From the NCBI GenBank assembly GCA_930367215.1, contig OV884059.1, positions 62,343,393 to 62,407,392 on the forward strand: a DNA stretch of 64,000 nt, in the 5' to 3' direction. Shown piece after piece: positions 55,001-64,000 of the stretch (position 1 is the first letter of the stretch; the number at the start of each line of letters is the position of its first letter). The translations under genes were made by a program, and so were the position numbers. The notes under the pieces are model-generated. The model ran no database searches. It saw nothing but the letters and a program-made list of their open reading frames with translations, and was not told the DNA's origin. Source of the DNA: Pollenia angustigena (lineage: Eukaryota; Arthropoda; Insecta; Diptera; Polleniidae).

Positions 55001-55741
55001 TATATTATTAAATACAAGATATAAGTAAAAACAAAAATTATCATGGAAAACATAAAAGGCTATTCAACAGCATTTTCAGTTTAATTACGCATTAAACACA
55101 CCATTATATCAATAGTTTTCCTTAATTTCCAAAGTGTTGGTCAAAATACCATTAGAATATGATCTGTTTTCATCATATTCTAAACACCTATAGAGAATTT
55201 AATAGTTGAACTTTCGTTCCTCAATTCGTATGCATTCAGCTTTTGCCATTGCTGTTCCAAAACCGTTATCTCTTCTGTAGTAAAATCTACCATTTCTTCT
55301 TTAATTTTTTTTTGGTGTTTTGGTTGCTATTATTATACATTTGTATAAACGTATAAATGACAAAATACTATTATAGAGATTGACAGAAGTGATAAGTTAT
55401 GTTGAGTACACACAGTGCAACCTACATGCAATATGTTTCAATGCAACCTCAAAATATCAAACCGTTTTGATGTGGATGCAATCTGAAATTAATGAAAATG
55501 TATTAAATTCACTAGATTACGTAAACGTGTTGCATAGTGTGTACCCAGCATAATACATATTGTGAAATAGCAATATATAAAATTTTTAAGATTAAAAAAT
55601 GCTAAATAATGCTAAAAAAATGTTACAAAAATGCTGAAAATAATGCTAAATGCTATTTAAAAAACTCGCTGCTAAATCAAAATAAATAATGCTAAATTTA
55701 GCAGTGAAAATGTTAAAAGGGTCACACTGGTCATGAGTAAC

Positions 55742-55748
55742 GGACGTC
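55742..55748 (+). promoter_or_regulatory. DPE-like motif of LINE E, displaced
   Basis: GGACGTC. If the hAT is ignored, it starts about 28 bases after the A at 53471, the spacing usual for a DPE from +1. The 2.2-kb hAT now separates the two. Confidence 0.45.
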
Positions 55749-57170
55749 TTGCGGATAGTGAAACAATTTTGCATTATTTATGTACAAGCAAAGTTATTTT
55801 TTTTAACGCATTTCTGATCACGTTTTGCTTCAACCAGAGATAGAGACTCTTAAAAACAAAAACAAAAAAAACAAAAAAAAAAAAAAATTATGTCAGAGCT
55901 TAATGCTCTAAAACCATCAGTAAATAATTACAAAAACAATGTAAATATAGAATTGACAAAGAGTGATTCGAAAAAAGAATATGATAGGAAGAGAAAAAAA
56001 CAACATATTAAGTGATACAATGGCAAAACAATTAAAAAATAATTATTACTCGATCCTCGACAACGATAAAGAATGTAACAATGAATATTTACAAATATTT
56101 GAAAAGCATGTACAAGAGAAAGGGGAAGCAACAACATCTCGTTATGTTGCAAACAAATATAACAAATCAACAAAATTCTGATAACTTTGAGAAAACAACA
56201 AACAAAAACAAAAAAATTCCACCGATCAATATTTTTGATGTGGATCCCAATGAACTCATAAATTTTATAAAAAAGGGTCTAAATATTAAAGACTTTAAAA
56301 TAAGAGAACTTTATAACAAAAAAATCTCTCTTTATTTGTCAACAATCGATGATTATAATAGAGTAAAAGTTTATTTACAAAAAACTAAATCCAAATTTTT
56401 TACCTTTACTCCAAAGAACATAAAAACAAAAACTTACATGTTAAAAGACCCTAGTCCTAATATTGACAACAACGAAATACTTGTAGAACTATGTAAATTC
56501 CAACATGAAAACTTAAAATTCGTTAAAGTGAGCGATTTTAAAACTAAAAAATCAACTAAAGAAAATTATTCTTTACCAATTTATTTAGTACAAATTAGTG
56601 CTGACAGCAATCCTAATGAACTTCATGCTATTAAAGAGAAAACCAGAAATCACTCAGTGTAGGAACTGCCAAAATTTCTTCCACAGCGCACTATGGGATT
56701 TCTGCTGCAAAAAAGGCATTTGTTGACTATTACTTTTAAAAAATCTAATGATGCTATTTTAAAGAGAAGAGTCTGGCAAACCAAAAACTGCATTTCTTTT
56801 AAGATATATATATTCTTAGAAAAGATCGGTTGAAATCAGGTTAATGTTGTGAAAGGTAAATATATGGTAATTTTGTTAAAATTCAGAGATTTATATATCG
56901 AAGATGTTTCGAGCGGAAAAATCTGGGTGTCGACTTTTTTTAAGTCCAAAGCCTTGTTTACCTCCGTGCTCTCAGTATAACGAAATTAAAGGTAAAAGGC
57001 TCTTCTTTCTAAATAGTCAAAAAAATTCACCAACTTTTGTCAATCTTTTAAAAAAATCCAAATTTAGTAAAAAAAAGTCACGAATATTGCACCCTAGTAT
57101 TTGTAATAAAAAAGTTTTGCATACCTTTAGGCTTAACGGTTTAAAGAAATTTGAGTTATTAATTATAACA

Positions 57171-57350
57171 TGCAGTCTACAACTGACATGAAATGCTTAA
57201 CTTTAACACTAATATGATGTTAGCGTTAGGTATAGACTCATCATATTAGAAGTTTTCTCATGTTATAACACGGTTGTTAATGCAAATGTTTTAACAACGC
57301 TTTTATAACTTCAAGTTATAACAGCAAATCATGTCAGTTGTAGACGGGCA
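57171..57350. repeat. Palindromic MITE-like repeat
   Basis: GTCTACAACTGACATG near the left end is repeated in inverse at 57330-57345. TTATAAC/GTTATAA words pair inside. About 180 bp. Confidence 0.65.
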
Positions 57351-57552
57351 GTAACAACAATTTCTTAATAAATTGTTGACAAATGTTTTTAAAAGTGAAT
57401 AAGATTAAAAAAAAATAAACAAAATAATATGTTTTAATAAAAGAAAATGTATAGAAGAAAACCGCTTAAATTGATAACAACCAGTAAACAGTTAACGTTA
57501 ATAAATAAATAATAATAAATATTGTAATAAAATTTAAAATATAATTCTAAAA

Positions 57553-57928
57553 ATGATTTTATTTTCTGTGTCATATAGTGAATTGTGCCCGGAACTTATT
57601 GATGGTGGTAGCAATGTCAATTTGTTAACAAATTTTATAAAACAGGAAAATTCGGTTATTGATGAAATTGAAATAGTGAAAAAGTCAGTCCAAAAAAAGG
57701 TTTTTGGTAATTTTTTAAATCGTTGGGGAGAAGCGCGACTTGGTTAGAAAGTAAATACATCTTTAAAAAATAAATTAATTAAAAATAATTTATTTTGAAT
57801 ATAATGAAATTTCTTTTCATCGTTTGCTTGAGTCGTCCGATCCATATATTAGTAGCTTAAGACGTCAACCTCATAAGAATATTGTAGAATTGGATGATGT
57901 GTTTAAAGATATGATAGTTAATGAATAA
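57553..57928 (+). pseudogene. Unassigned coding-like fragments
   Basis: Two neighbouring frames look more protein-like than their surroundings. The first is a 64-codon frame starting MILFSVSYSELCPELIDGG and ending NRWGEARLG. The second, in another frame (about 57800-57928), reads SFHRLLESSDPYISSLRRQP then HKNIVELDDVFKDMIVNE. I do not recognise the family. They could be two exons or a frameshifted single gene of the host transposon. Confidence 0.35.
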
Positions 57929-58004
57929 AGTGCATTTCTTTAATTAAATATTACTAGTATTATCAATGAGAATTATATTTATACGAAATTTGTTCATTCA
58001 GGTT

Positions 58005-58640
58005 ACATAAAAGACGACGCATTTCAACCAAAATTGTTAGTTTTTTCTTTTATCAATTATTACGCCAAATTTAATCAAATTCTATTGACAATTGCGCCCT
58101 ATACATTGAAAAGAAAATTACGTGGAATAATGGGGGTCCATGGGAGGTACCACTAGGAGTCGACGGATTTCAACCAAAATTTATGGTGCTCTTTTTTAGA
58201 TCAACTTATGCACATCTGCTAAATTTTATCAAATTCCGTTGCGAATTGCGGCCCATACGTTGAGAAGAAAAATAAGCAAAAAAATTGGGGTCCAAGGGAG
58301 GTACCCCTAGGAGTCGACGGATTTCAACCAAGTGTAGTGCTCTTTTTTAGATAAACTTATGGACATCTGCTAAATTTTATAAAATTCCGTTGCGAATTGC
58401 GGCCCATACATTGAGAAGAATAATAAGCAAAAAAAAAAATGGGGGTCCAAGGGAGGTACCCCTAGGAGTCGACGGATGTCAACCAAGTGTAGTGCTCTTT
58501 CTTGGATCAACTTATAAACGTGTGCCAAATTTCGTAAAATTCTATGAAGAATTGCGACCTATACATTGAGGACAAAAATTCGTGGAAAAATGGTGTTCCA
58601 AGGGAGGTACCCCAAGGAGTCCACGGATTTTAAAAATTTT
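58005..58640. repeat. Tandem array, about 150-155 bp unit, four copies
   Basis: The word GTCGACGGAT (or a variant) recurs at about 58010, 58160, 58314 and 58469, with a fifth, degenerate start at 58620. Between them GGGAGGTACCCCTAGGAG and AATTGCGGCCCATAC repeat in order. Copies 2 and 3 are most alike. Confidence 0.88.
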
Positions 58641-58764
58641 TTGTATTTTTCTTTTCTACTTAAATTTAAACATGCGTGCAAAATTTCATAGTTGTAGGAT
58701 CACTCCTTCTATTTTTTTGATGTATGAAGAAATACCACTGTGCAGCGCATCTAATTGTTACTTA

Positions 58765-59089
58765 AGCTGGAGGACCATACCACGCGTTTTCGCCTCCACG
58801 CAGCGCATGCGTTTAAAACCTTACTTGCTTTCTACGTTTCAAGTTACATGCAACGCTTTTTATGCAGCAGCAGCACAAGTAAAAATAAAATTTAATTTGT
58901 CAAAATCAGCTGATTTGTTCCAACGCTGCTTGTGACGCTTACAAAAGTAGAAAGTAAACCTACTTTTCGCCTCAAGGCATCTACGCGTTTGTGCATGTAA
59001 CTTACTACGTGTAACTACACAGATTCTACTTTTTTGACAGCTGCGTATGCTGCGAAAAAGCGAGTAACGCATGGTGTGGACCTCCAGCT
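58765..59089. mobile_element. Harbinger-type MITE, TTA TSD
   Basis: Ends AGCTGGAGG and complement, with arms continuing through CCATACCACGCGTT-like words. TTA at 58762-58764 and 59090-59092. Removing it with one TTA restores the zinc-knuckle frame of LINE E ORF1 (NCYLAKRCVKC). Confidence 0.88.
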
Positions 59090-59533
59090 TTAGCTAAGAG
59101 ATGCGTTAAATGTAATGAGAACCATAGTGTAGGTGAATGTGCTCTGAAAAGTAACGAGTATAATGAAAGGGAAAAAGTATTCTGTGTGCTATGTGGTAAA
59201 CACGGCCACCCAGCATCGTATAAAGATTGCGAGAAATATAAGGAAATTCAGCAAAAGCTTCGTGCCAAGAGGCAAAGTTTTCAACAGAGAAGATCAAAAA
59301 ATACAGCATACACACCATACACTGTTAACCAAAATATAAGCTTTGCAGATACTGTAAAAAATAATAATCCACAAAATGTAAATTATATTAACCCTATACA
59401 AATAGCCTTAGACGAGTTTAAAAGCTCCATGCAAAGTCTATCTAACCAAATTGTAAGCTTACATAAGCAACTACAAATTCAAACATCGAGAATTGACTCG
59501 ATCTTCTCGATGTTAGAAAATTAAATTGTCATC

Positions 59534-61557
59534 ATGGATAATACTTTTGTAAAAAATTTAAATATTATTCAAATTAACGTTAATTATTTAATTAGTTTAA
59601 GCAGAAGATACGATTTGTATGACTTTATAAATACACATAAACCTGACATAGTACTTTTAAATGATACTAAATTACCAAGTCATACGTAAAGACCGTATCA
59701 ATAATAGGGGAGGTGGAACAGGTATATTAATAAAAGATAATATTAAATATAAAACATTTTCCAATAACATTATAAATTCCTTTAAAGTATTAGAAACGTG
59801 CATTTTGAAAATACCGCGATTTTCAAATAAAACACATTTATAATATCGTGTTATTATCCCTCTGGTAATAATAATGACCACTTAAAATTAGAGCTACTTC
59901 AGCTTTTTCAATCCCTAAACCTACAAAATTCCAATAATTTTTACATATTGGTGGGAGATCTAAATAACACTCTGATTGGGGAAATCCCTCCAATAACACA
60001 AAAGGCAATATACTAAAAGAATGGCTATCAGTAAATGAAATTCAATATAGATGCAACTTATATGCCTCAACCGTTCCTTCGTACCCCCGTTGCGGTTCTT
60101 ATTTAGACATATGCATAGCTGACTCTCGCTTGATAATACATAGGGAGAACGATACAATAAATTGCCTCAAGAACTTAGATTATGATAGCGATCATAACGC
60201 AATACAAATTATAGTTTTAAAACAGGAAGATGATAGCCCAATTACTCTATTTAAAGACATACCAAACGTCCAATTTAATTACTAAAAAACTAACTGGAGA
60301 AAATTTAATAACTGTATATTGGACAAGCATGGCACTATTGAACCCATACCCAATAATATAAATCTTACCAATTCTGAAATAGATGTTTATTTAATCGAAT
60401 TAAACAAAATAATTAAGCATTCAATTGAAAAGGCAGTTCCGAAATTTCAGAATAGAGACTCAATAGGAAAATTCACCAATTCAGTCATAAAAAAATTGCA
60501 AAAAGAAAAAAGCAAAATACTAACTGCTATCAAAAAACATAATAGATTTGAATTTTTGCTAACACCACAAGAACTTAATTTTCTAAAATGCAAAATTAAG
60601 TTAATAAGTGAAAACTATACCCTTGCTGTTAATAAACATATACAAGAAAATTTTGAAAATATTGATAACAAAGATTTATCTAACGTATTTTTTGAAGCAA
60701 AAAAACAATTCAGAAAAATACAACCCTTGCATATCAATACCAATGAGATACCTCAAAGTGAAGACTTTTTGCTAAGAAATGCAGGTATTAGTATCGTTGA
60801 CCTTGAAAAAAACGATGAAAGTCAGAAGTATATAATTAGAGATCAAGAACAAATATTAAACGCAATTGGTGCTTACCTGGAATCAATTCATTCTTTTAAA
60901 GAGATCGATGCCCAAAATAGCGTGCATGTCGACATTGATAATTGTTTCAGCAGTTTTTTGGGAACAAAAAACGAATATGAGACTAGTCGGTCATGCTATA
61001 AAATATTTTCAGATAATCATAAAGCTAATAATATTAGGAGTTCTTTAAATGAACAGTATTTCATTACATTTGAAGCACTGTTACACATTTTCCGAAATCT
61101 AAAGAAAAAACTCTCCTCAGGAATTGATAATATTCCAAATATTATTTGAAAAAATATTCCTGAAATAATAATTTTAGAATATGTTACTTCCCGCGAGCCT
61201 GGAAAGAAGCGAAAGTTGTGATCGTACCAAAAAAAGATAGAGATTCAACTAACCCCAAAAACTTACGTGCCATAAGTTTGTTACCAAATATAAGTAAGGA
61301 TTTTGAAATTTGCGTTAACAACCACATAACAAAATTCTGTGAGAGAAACCAATTAATAAATGAAACGCAATTCGGATACAAATACAACCATTCAACAATT
61401 CATGCAACGCATCTTCTTGTATCAGAGATTCATTGGAACCTTAATGAATCCTTGTATACCGGAGCTTGTTTGATTGATTTTGAAAAAGCTTTTGATAGTA
61501 TATGGATACCGGCTTTAATATATAAACTTTTTAAATATGAATTTCCTATAGGCTTAA
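59534..61557 (+). pseudogene. LINE E ORF2 (endonuclease-RT), truncated
   Basis: The ATG at 59534 lies 9 bases after ORF1. The endonuclease begins NLNIIQINVNYLISLSRRYD and HKPDIVLLNDTKL. A TAA near 59687 and a frameshift follow. VGDLNNT (about 59950) and DYDSDHNAIQI (about 60180) are later endonuclease blocks. A long linker (60319-61149) ends KKLSSGIDNIPNII. After a small deletion come WKEAKVVIVPKKDRDS, LRAISLLPNISK, QFGYKYNHSTIHATH and LIDFEKAFDSIW (about 61470). The sequence stops at 61557 before the YADD box. It resembles jockey-superfamily enzymes; the exact clade is uncertain. Confidence 0.82.
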
Positions 61558-63080
61558 GGTACGTTCAGACTGATGAAATATTTGATAGCAAACATCAAAT
61601 ATTTCACTAACGTAGTCTGAACACAAAATATTTTTGAGTGTCAAATAAAATAATAGCTGATTTTGAGCAAATAAAAGTATTTGCGGCAAACAAATATTTG
61701 TCCAATGTGAACATAGTGTGAACACAAAAAATCAAATATTTTAGTAGTTTTTAAGCAAACATTTATTTGATATTACAAAAAAATTGTAAGAGCAAACAAC
61801 GACAAATAATTTAAGCCATGTAACCTATAGAAGCAATTTTTTTGTAAGTTTTCGGATTCTTTACAGTTTTAAAGATTTTTTATAATTATTGGACTTTGGT
61901 ATCATGCCGCTATTGCCAAATTTGTGCGAATTTCCGGTAATTTAGCAATTTTTATAGAATTTTTGCCATTCCTTATAGTTTTAGGCACTTTTAATAAATT
62001 TTATGGTTTTGTTTGTAATGTTAAAATTGTTCGCGAATTTTCGCTATTTTTGCAAATTTTTTTTTTGTTTTCCCCGACATTTTGTTTTTTTTTTAACCGA
62101 TTTAGCGATTTCAAATAAATTTTAGGGTTTGTTCCCAAGTTTGCAATTTTTCGCGAATTTTAGCCATGTTCGCGATAGAATTGATTCTTTGCAGATTTAA
62201 CGATTTTTAATAACTATTAAGGTACGGTCAATTTAGGCAAACATTTGACTAAAGCTGTCAAATATTTGTTTGCCCTAATCTGACCACAAAATAATTTTAA
62301 GATTCAAACAGCACAACAGCTGATTTTCGTCAAACAAAAATATTTGCCATCAAACGAAAGTGTTCGTAATGTGAACACAGTGTGACCACTAAATGGCAAA
62401 TATTTACTTCACTTTTGGGCAAATAATTGTTTCATGTTTACAAAACTTCTTATGATCAAATAATGGAAAATAACAGCTGCGCAAGCAGTGTTGTCTACTT
62501 TTGAACAAAATTTATCAATTGTTTACAAAATGCATAATGAAGTTTTAGTTAATATTAAAATTAAATTAATAAATAAAATATAGAAAAAATTTTGACATAC
62601 CAGCAAATTTGTAAGAGAAGTCAAGAAATATTAATTTTAAAAAAGGCTCTGAGTGAGAAAATAAAACAGAATATCTAAAACTAGTTCGTTTGTCAAAAAT
62701 GTTTATTTTCGAAGAATTCTAAGATGATTTTTTTTTAGATTTTGTCTGCTGCTTAGTTAATATTATTTTAGGTGCGTTCGAGAACCCAAAAGTTTTTACT
62801 AAATATTACTGCATCTTACTAAATTACGTTCGCATACACAAAATACAGTAAATAAGAACACAAATTGAGAGGGTAAAGTGACGGTTCTTGAATGAGTATT
62901 TACAAATTGTTACTGCAGAAATTTTTGCATTAAAATTTAGTAAAACAAAAAAACATATTTTCAAAAGGTAAACCAGAAAATTAAACAAAAAAAAAAGCAT
63001 ACAAATTGTGAAAAAATTGTTTAAAGAAAGAAAAGTTAAAATAAAACTGAAACAAAGAGAAAAAGTGAATAAACATTAAT
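61558..63080. other. Dispersed repeats, no gene
   Basis: Two diverged copies of one repeat begin GGTACGKTCA at 61558 and 62220. Both carry CAAATATTTG words and a GCTGATTTTNG block. The first starts with a hairpin (GTTCAGACTG... to ...AGTCTGAAC, 61564-61622). Between them (61900-62170) TTCGCGAATTTT-type words recur as a weak tandem repeat. The stretch 62640-63080 has no supported feature. Confidence 0.5.
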
Positions 63081-63185
63081 GTGCTGTTTTCACAATACAA
63101 GTGATTGTGACTGCACTCAATTTTTTGAGTGCCTTTCACATAAATTTTACTATACGTTAAATCACATGTGTTGTGAAAACAGCAC
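63081..63185. repeat. Short palindromic MITE
   Basis: Arms GTGCTGTTTTCACAAYACA and complement, about 26 bp each, over a 105-bp span. No duplication resolved. Confidence 0.75.
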
Positions 63186-63213
63186 GCAATTCATGTAAAT
63201 TGTTTGTGAAGCA

Positions 63214-63540
63214 TCCCTGCTTGCATTTGGAAGATCGTTTTTTCAAAAGTCATCTTGATGAGTCTTTTTTTGACTAGTTTTGGTGATCAACAACTGATTA
63301 ATCAGTTACACGCTTAAAAACGACTCGAAAATGCCTCAAGATTCGAAAATGATTATAAACTAACAAAAAAACGAATCATAAATGACTCATCAAGAAGAGT
63401 CGCAAGTAGTGTACCATTTTCTCCCGACAAAAGTATCATTTATGATCAGAAAATGAGCGCATATTCTGGGTTTTCAATCGCGCTGAAGAGTCATAAACGA
63501 CCAGAAATAGATTAGAAATTTCAAAAAATGCTAGCTGGGA
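63214..63540. mobile_element. MITE next to a GC-rich element
   Basis: Ends TCCCTGCTTGCATTT and the complement of TCCCAGCTAGCATTT. Interior has GACTCATCAAGA / TCTTGATGAGTC-type inverted words. 327 bp. No clear duplication. Confidence 0.65.
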
Positions 63541-63699
63541 CTTCCCCTCGCGAATGGGTAGTCATCTTGCCGCGATGCGAGGGCTTAAGTACAAGGACGT
63601 TTAGAGTCATGCTGGCGGTAGTGACGTCAGTCAAGACCGGTAGGGCCTCCCAGAAGGGTCTAAACCGAGTACGAACCAAGAACTACCCCCCCCCTGTCT

Positions 63700-63735
63700 A
63701 TTAGCGTCTGTTTTCTCCTAGTTGGAGCGGCTAAT
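63700..63735 (+). ncRNA. Tandem hairpin 1
   Basis: Outer stem ATTAGC/GCTAAT around a GTCTG-containing bulge and an inner CTCC/GGAG stem. First of three similar structures. Confidence 0.5.
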
Positions 63736-63806
63736 GACTATGCGTCCGCTGGCCTTTTACGGTCAACTGTTAGGCCTCCTGAAGGCCGTCGGTCCGCAAT
63801 AAAATC

Positions 63807-63840
63807 CATCAGCGTCTGTTCTCATATTGAGCGGCTGATG
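63807..63840 (+). ncRNA. Tandem hairpin 2
   Basis: Outer stem CATCAGC/GCTGATG with the same GTCTGTT strand and GAGCG closing strand, and an inner CTC/GAG stem. Relative to hairpin 1, a T-A pair is replaced by a C-G pair on both sides. Confidence 0.5.
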
Positions 63841-63842
63841 GT

Positions 63843-63869
63843 CTGCGTCTGTCTCCAGAGGAGCGGCAG
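63843..63869 (+). ncRNA. Tandem hairpin 3
   Basis: Shorter outer stem CTGC/GCAG, again with GTCTG on the left strand, GAGCG on the right and an inner CTCC/GGAG stem. Confidence 0.45.
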
Positions 63870-63899
63870 GTATTCTTTCGCCTGGCAGTTAGGCATAAA

Positions 63900-64000
63900 A
63901 TGCAACCCCAATTCACCCCCCCCGAAATGTCCGAAAATTCATGCCCTAAGTATCCGGCAAAGGGCTTCATAATCCCCGGAGACCCTACTACTACAGCGTC
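63900..64000 (+). CDS. Possible ORF1 start, runs off the window
   Basis: ATG at 63900 opens a frame without stops to the window end (33 codons). It reads MQPQFTPPEMSENSCPKYPA and then KGFIIPGDPTTTA. It is too short to assign. Its place after a structured GC-rich leader fits a LINE ORF1. Confidence 0.4.
   Translation, partial: MQPQFTPPEMSENSCPKYPAKGFIIPGDPTTTA

Larger units (their letters stand above)
53494..55729. mobile_element. hAT-type element with AATGCTAAA repeats
   Basis: Ends CAGTGTGACC and complement, with a perfect 8-bp duplication GTCATGAG (53486-53493, 55730-55737). Many AATGCTAAA words cluster near both ends (53521-53585, 55598-55700). No transposase frame. It splits the 5' UTR of LINE E and hosts two MITEs. 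Confidence 0.92.
56701..58742. mobile_element. DNA element with 7-bp TSD and a tandem array
   Basis: Inserted within the first zinc knuckle of LINE E ORF1. CAGCGCA flanks it (56694-56700, 58743-58749). The ends (CTATGGGATTTCTGC and the complement of CACAGTGGTATTTCTTC) are similar but imperfect. It contains a small palindromic MITE, two unassigned reading frames (57553-57747, 57800-57928) and a 150-bp tandem array. A 7-8 bp duplication leaves hAT, P or another superfamily open. Confidence 0.7.
55890..59524 (+). pseudogene. LINE E ORF1, split by two insertions
   Basis: Starts MSELNALKPSVNNY at 55890. A frameshift near 56010-56080 leads to a long open piece with a PRE_C2HC-like region (PPINIFDVDPNELINFIKKG, about 56220). 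The first zinc knuckle, CRNCQNFFHSA, is cut at 56700. It resumes at 58750 with SNCYL, is cut again at 58764 and resumes at 59093 with AKRCVKCNENHSVGEC and CVLCGKHGHPASYKDC. With both insertions ignored, the knuckle pattern is complete. It ends at TAA 59522-59524 after a Gln/Ser-rich, probably coiled-coil tail. Confidence 0.82.
53469..61557 (+). mobile_element. LINE E (ORF1 + ORF2), heavily interrupted
   Basis: A third type of non-LTR element. Its 5' end (CGAGTTCGATTTTGACTG) interrupts copy B ORF2. A 5' UTR, ORF1 and ORF2 follow, with insertions at 53494-55729 (hAT), 56701-58742 and 58765-59089. The RT stops at about 61557 in other repeats and no 3' end is seen. ORF1 and ORF2 are separated by 9 bases, unlike the overlapping ORFs of A-C. 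Confidence 0.8.
63541..64000 (+). mobile_element. GC-rich 5' end of a probable LINE
   Basis: Base composition changes abruptly from AT-rich to GC-rich at 63541 and stays so to the window end. The segment has CCTCGC...GCGAGG pairing at its start, poly-C runs, three tandem hairpins and then an open frame. This resembles the 5' UTR of GC-rich LINE clades such as R1 or LOA in flies, but no diagnostic protein is within the window, so the class is inference. Confidence 0.5.

Noticed and set aside
63541..63590. HDV-like self-cleaving ribozyme at the start of the GC-rich leader
   Set aside because: CCTCGC/GCGAGG can pair, but I could not fit the remaining helices and catalytic core of the HDV fold. 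A structure search with a ribozyme model would decide.
1..64000. CRISPR array, operons, tRNA or rRNA genes
   Set aside because: The tandem repeats lack CRISPR spacing, the gene content is eukaryotic transposons, and no tRNA or rRNA core was recognised by eye.

Overview
This is a eukaryotic, AT-rich, intron-bearing window, most probably from a higher dipteran (fly) genome. The reasons are jockey-type LINEs with RGACGTG-like downstream promoter motifs, a Ty3-type LTR element, hAT, Harbinger, piggyBac, pogo and Tc1 remnants, and ATACATAC/ATGTATGT microsatellites. I see no convincing host gene, tRNA or rRNA. The window is an accessory, transposon-filled interval. Almost every stretch I can explain is a mobile element sitting inside another, and target-site duplications (TSDs) let many insertions be ordered.

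Region 1 (about 0.7-14.2 kb) is one jockey-type retrotransposon, copy A, on the + strand. Its 5' UTR carries a hAT element (862-5416). That hAT holds a second LINE (1803-4836), which is split by a MITE (3399-4743), which is itself split by another hAT (3415-4542). Its ORF2 is split by a nearly full-length, inverted, related LINE, copy C (7529-12001). Region 2 (14.3-21.5 kb) holds an internally deleted Ty3-like LTR retrotransposon with two in-frame stops in gag, a diverged solo LTR in opposite orientation, a stub of another jockey 5' UTR, and hAT/MITE elements. Region 3 (22.0-25.8 kb) is a piggyBac transposase zinc-ribbon fragment split by a hAT. The hAT contains a TIR element, which carries a 762-codon open RTE-type reverse transcriptase.

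Region 4 (26-45.9 kb) is made of two pogo-like TA-flanked elements, Tc1 and LINE fragments, and many MITEs. It also holds two same-strand parts of a PIF/Harbinger transposase: the N-terminal exons at 34.3-35.4 kb and the C-terminal DDE part at 45.0-45.9 kb. Region 5 (45.9-61.6 kb) is jockey copy B, the same family as A. It is split by a self-nested MITE pair in the 5' UTR, by a Harbinger element in ORF1, and in ORF2 by another LINE (E). E is in turn split by a hAT, a 2-kb element carrying a 150-bp tandem array, and a TTA-flanked MITE. Region 6 (61.6-64.0 kb) is MITE debris followed by an abrupt GC-rich segment. That segment looks like the 5' end of another LINE and carries three tandem hairpins with compensatory base changes.

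The elements do not form a pathway. Autonomous families (Harbinger, hAT, pogo, jockey) are represented by broken coding remnants, next to short non-autonomous elements with matching TSD classes that those families could have mobilised. The most interesting observations are the triple covarying hairpins at the right edge, the split Harbinger transposase with a MITE inside its intron and another inside its DDE domain, the ATGA ORF1/ORF2 overlap kept in three LINE copies, and reading frames that are restored when TSD-defined insertions are removed. All family names come from motif reading only; no database search was run.
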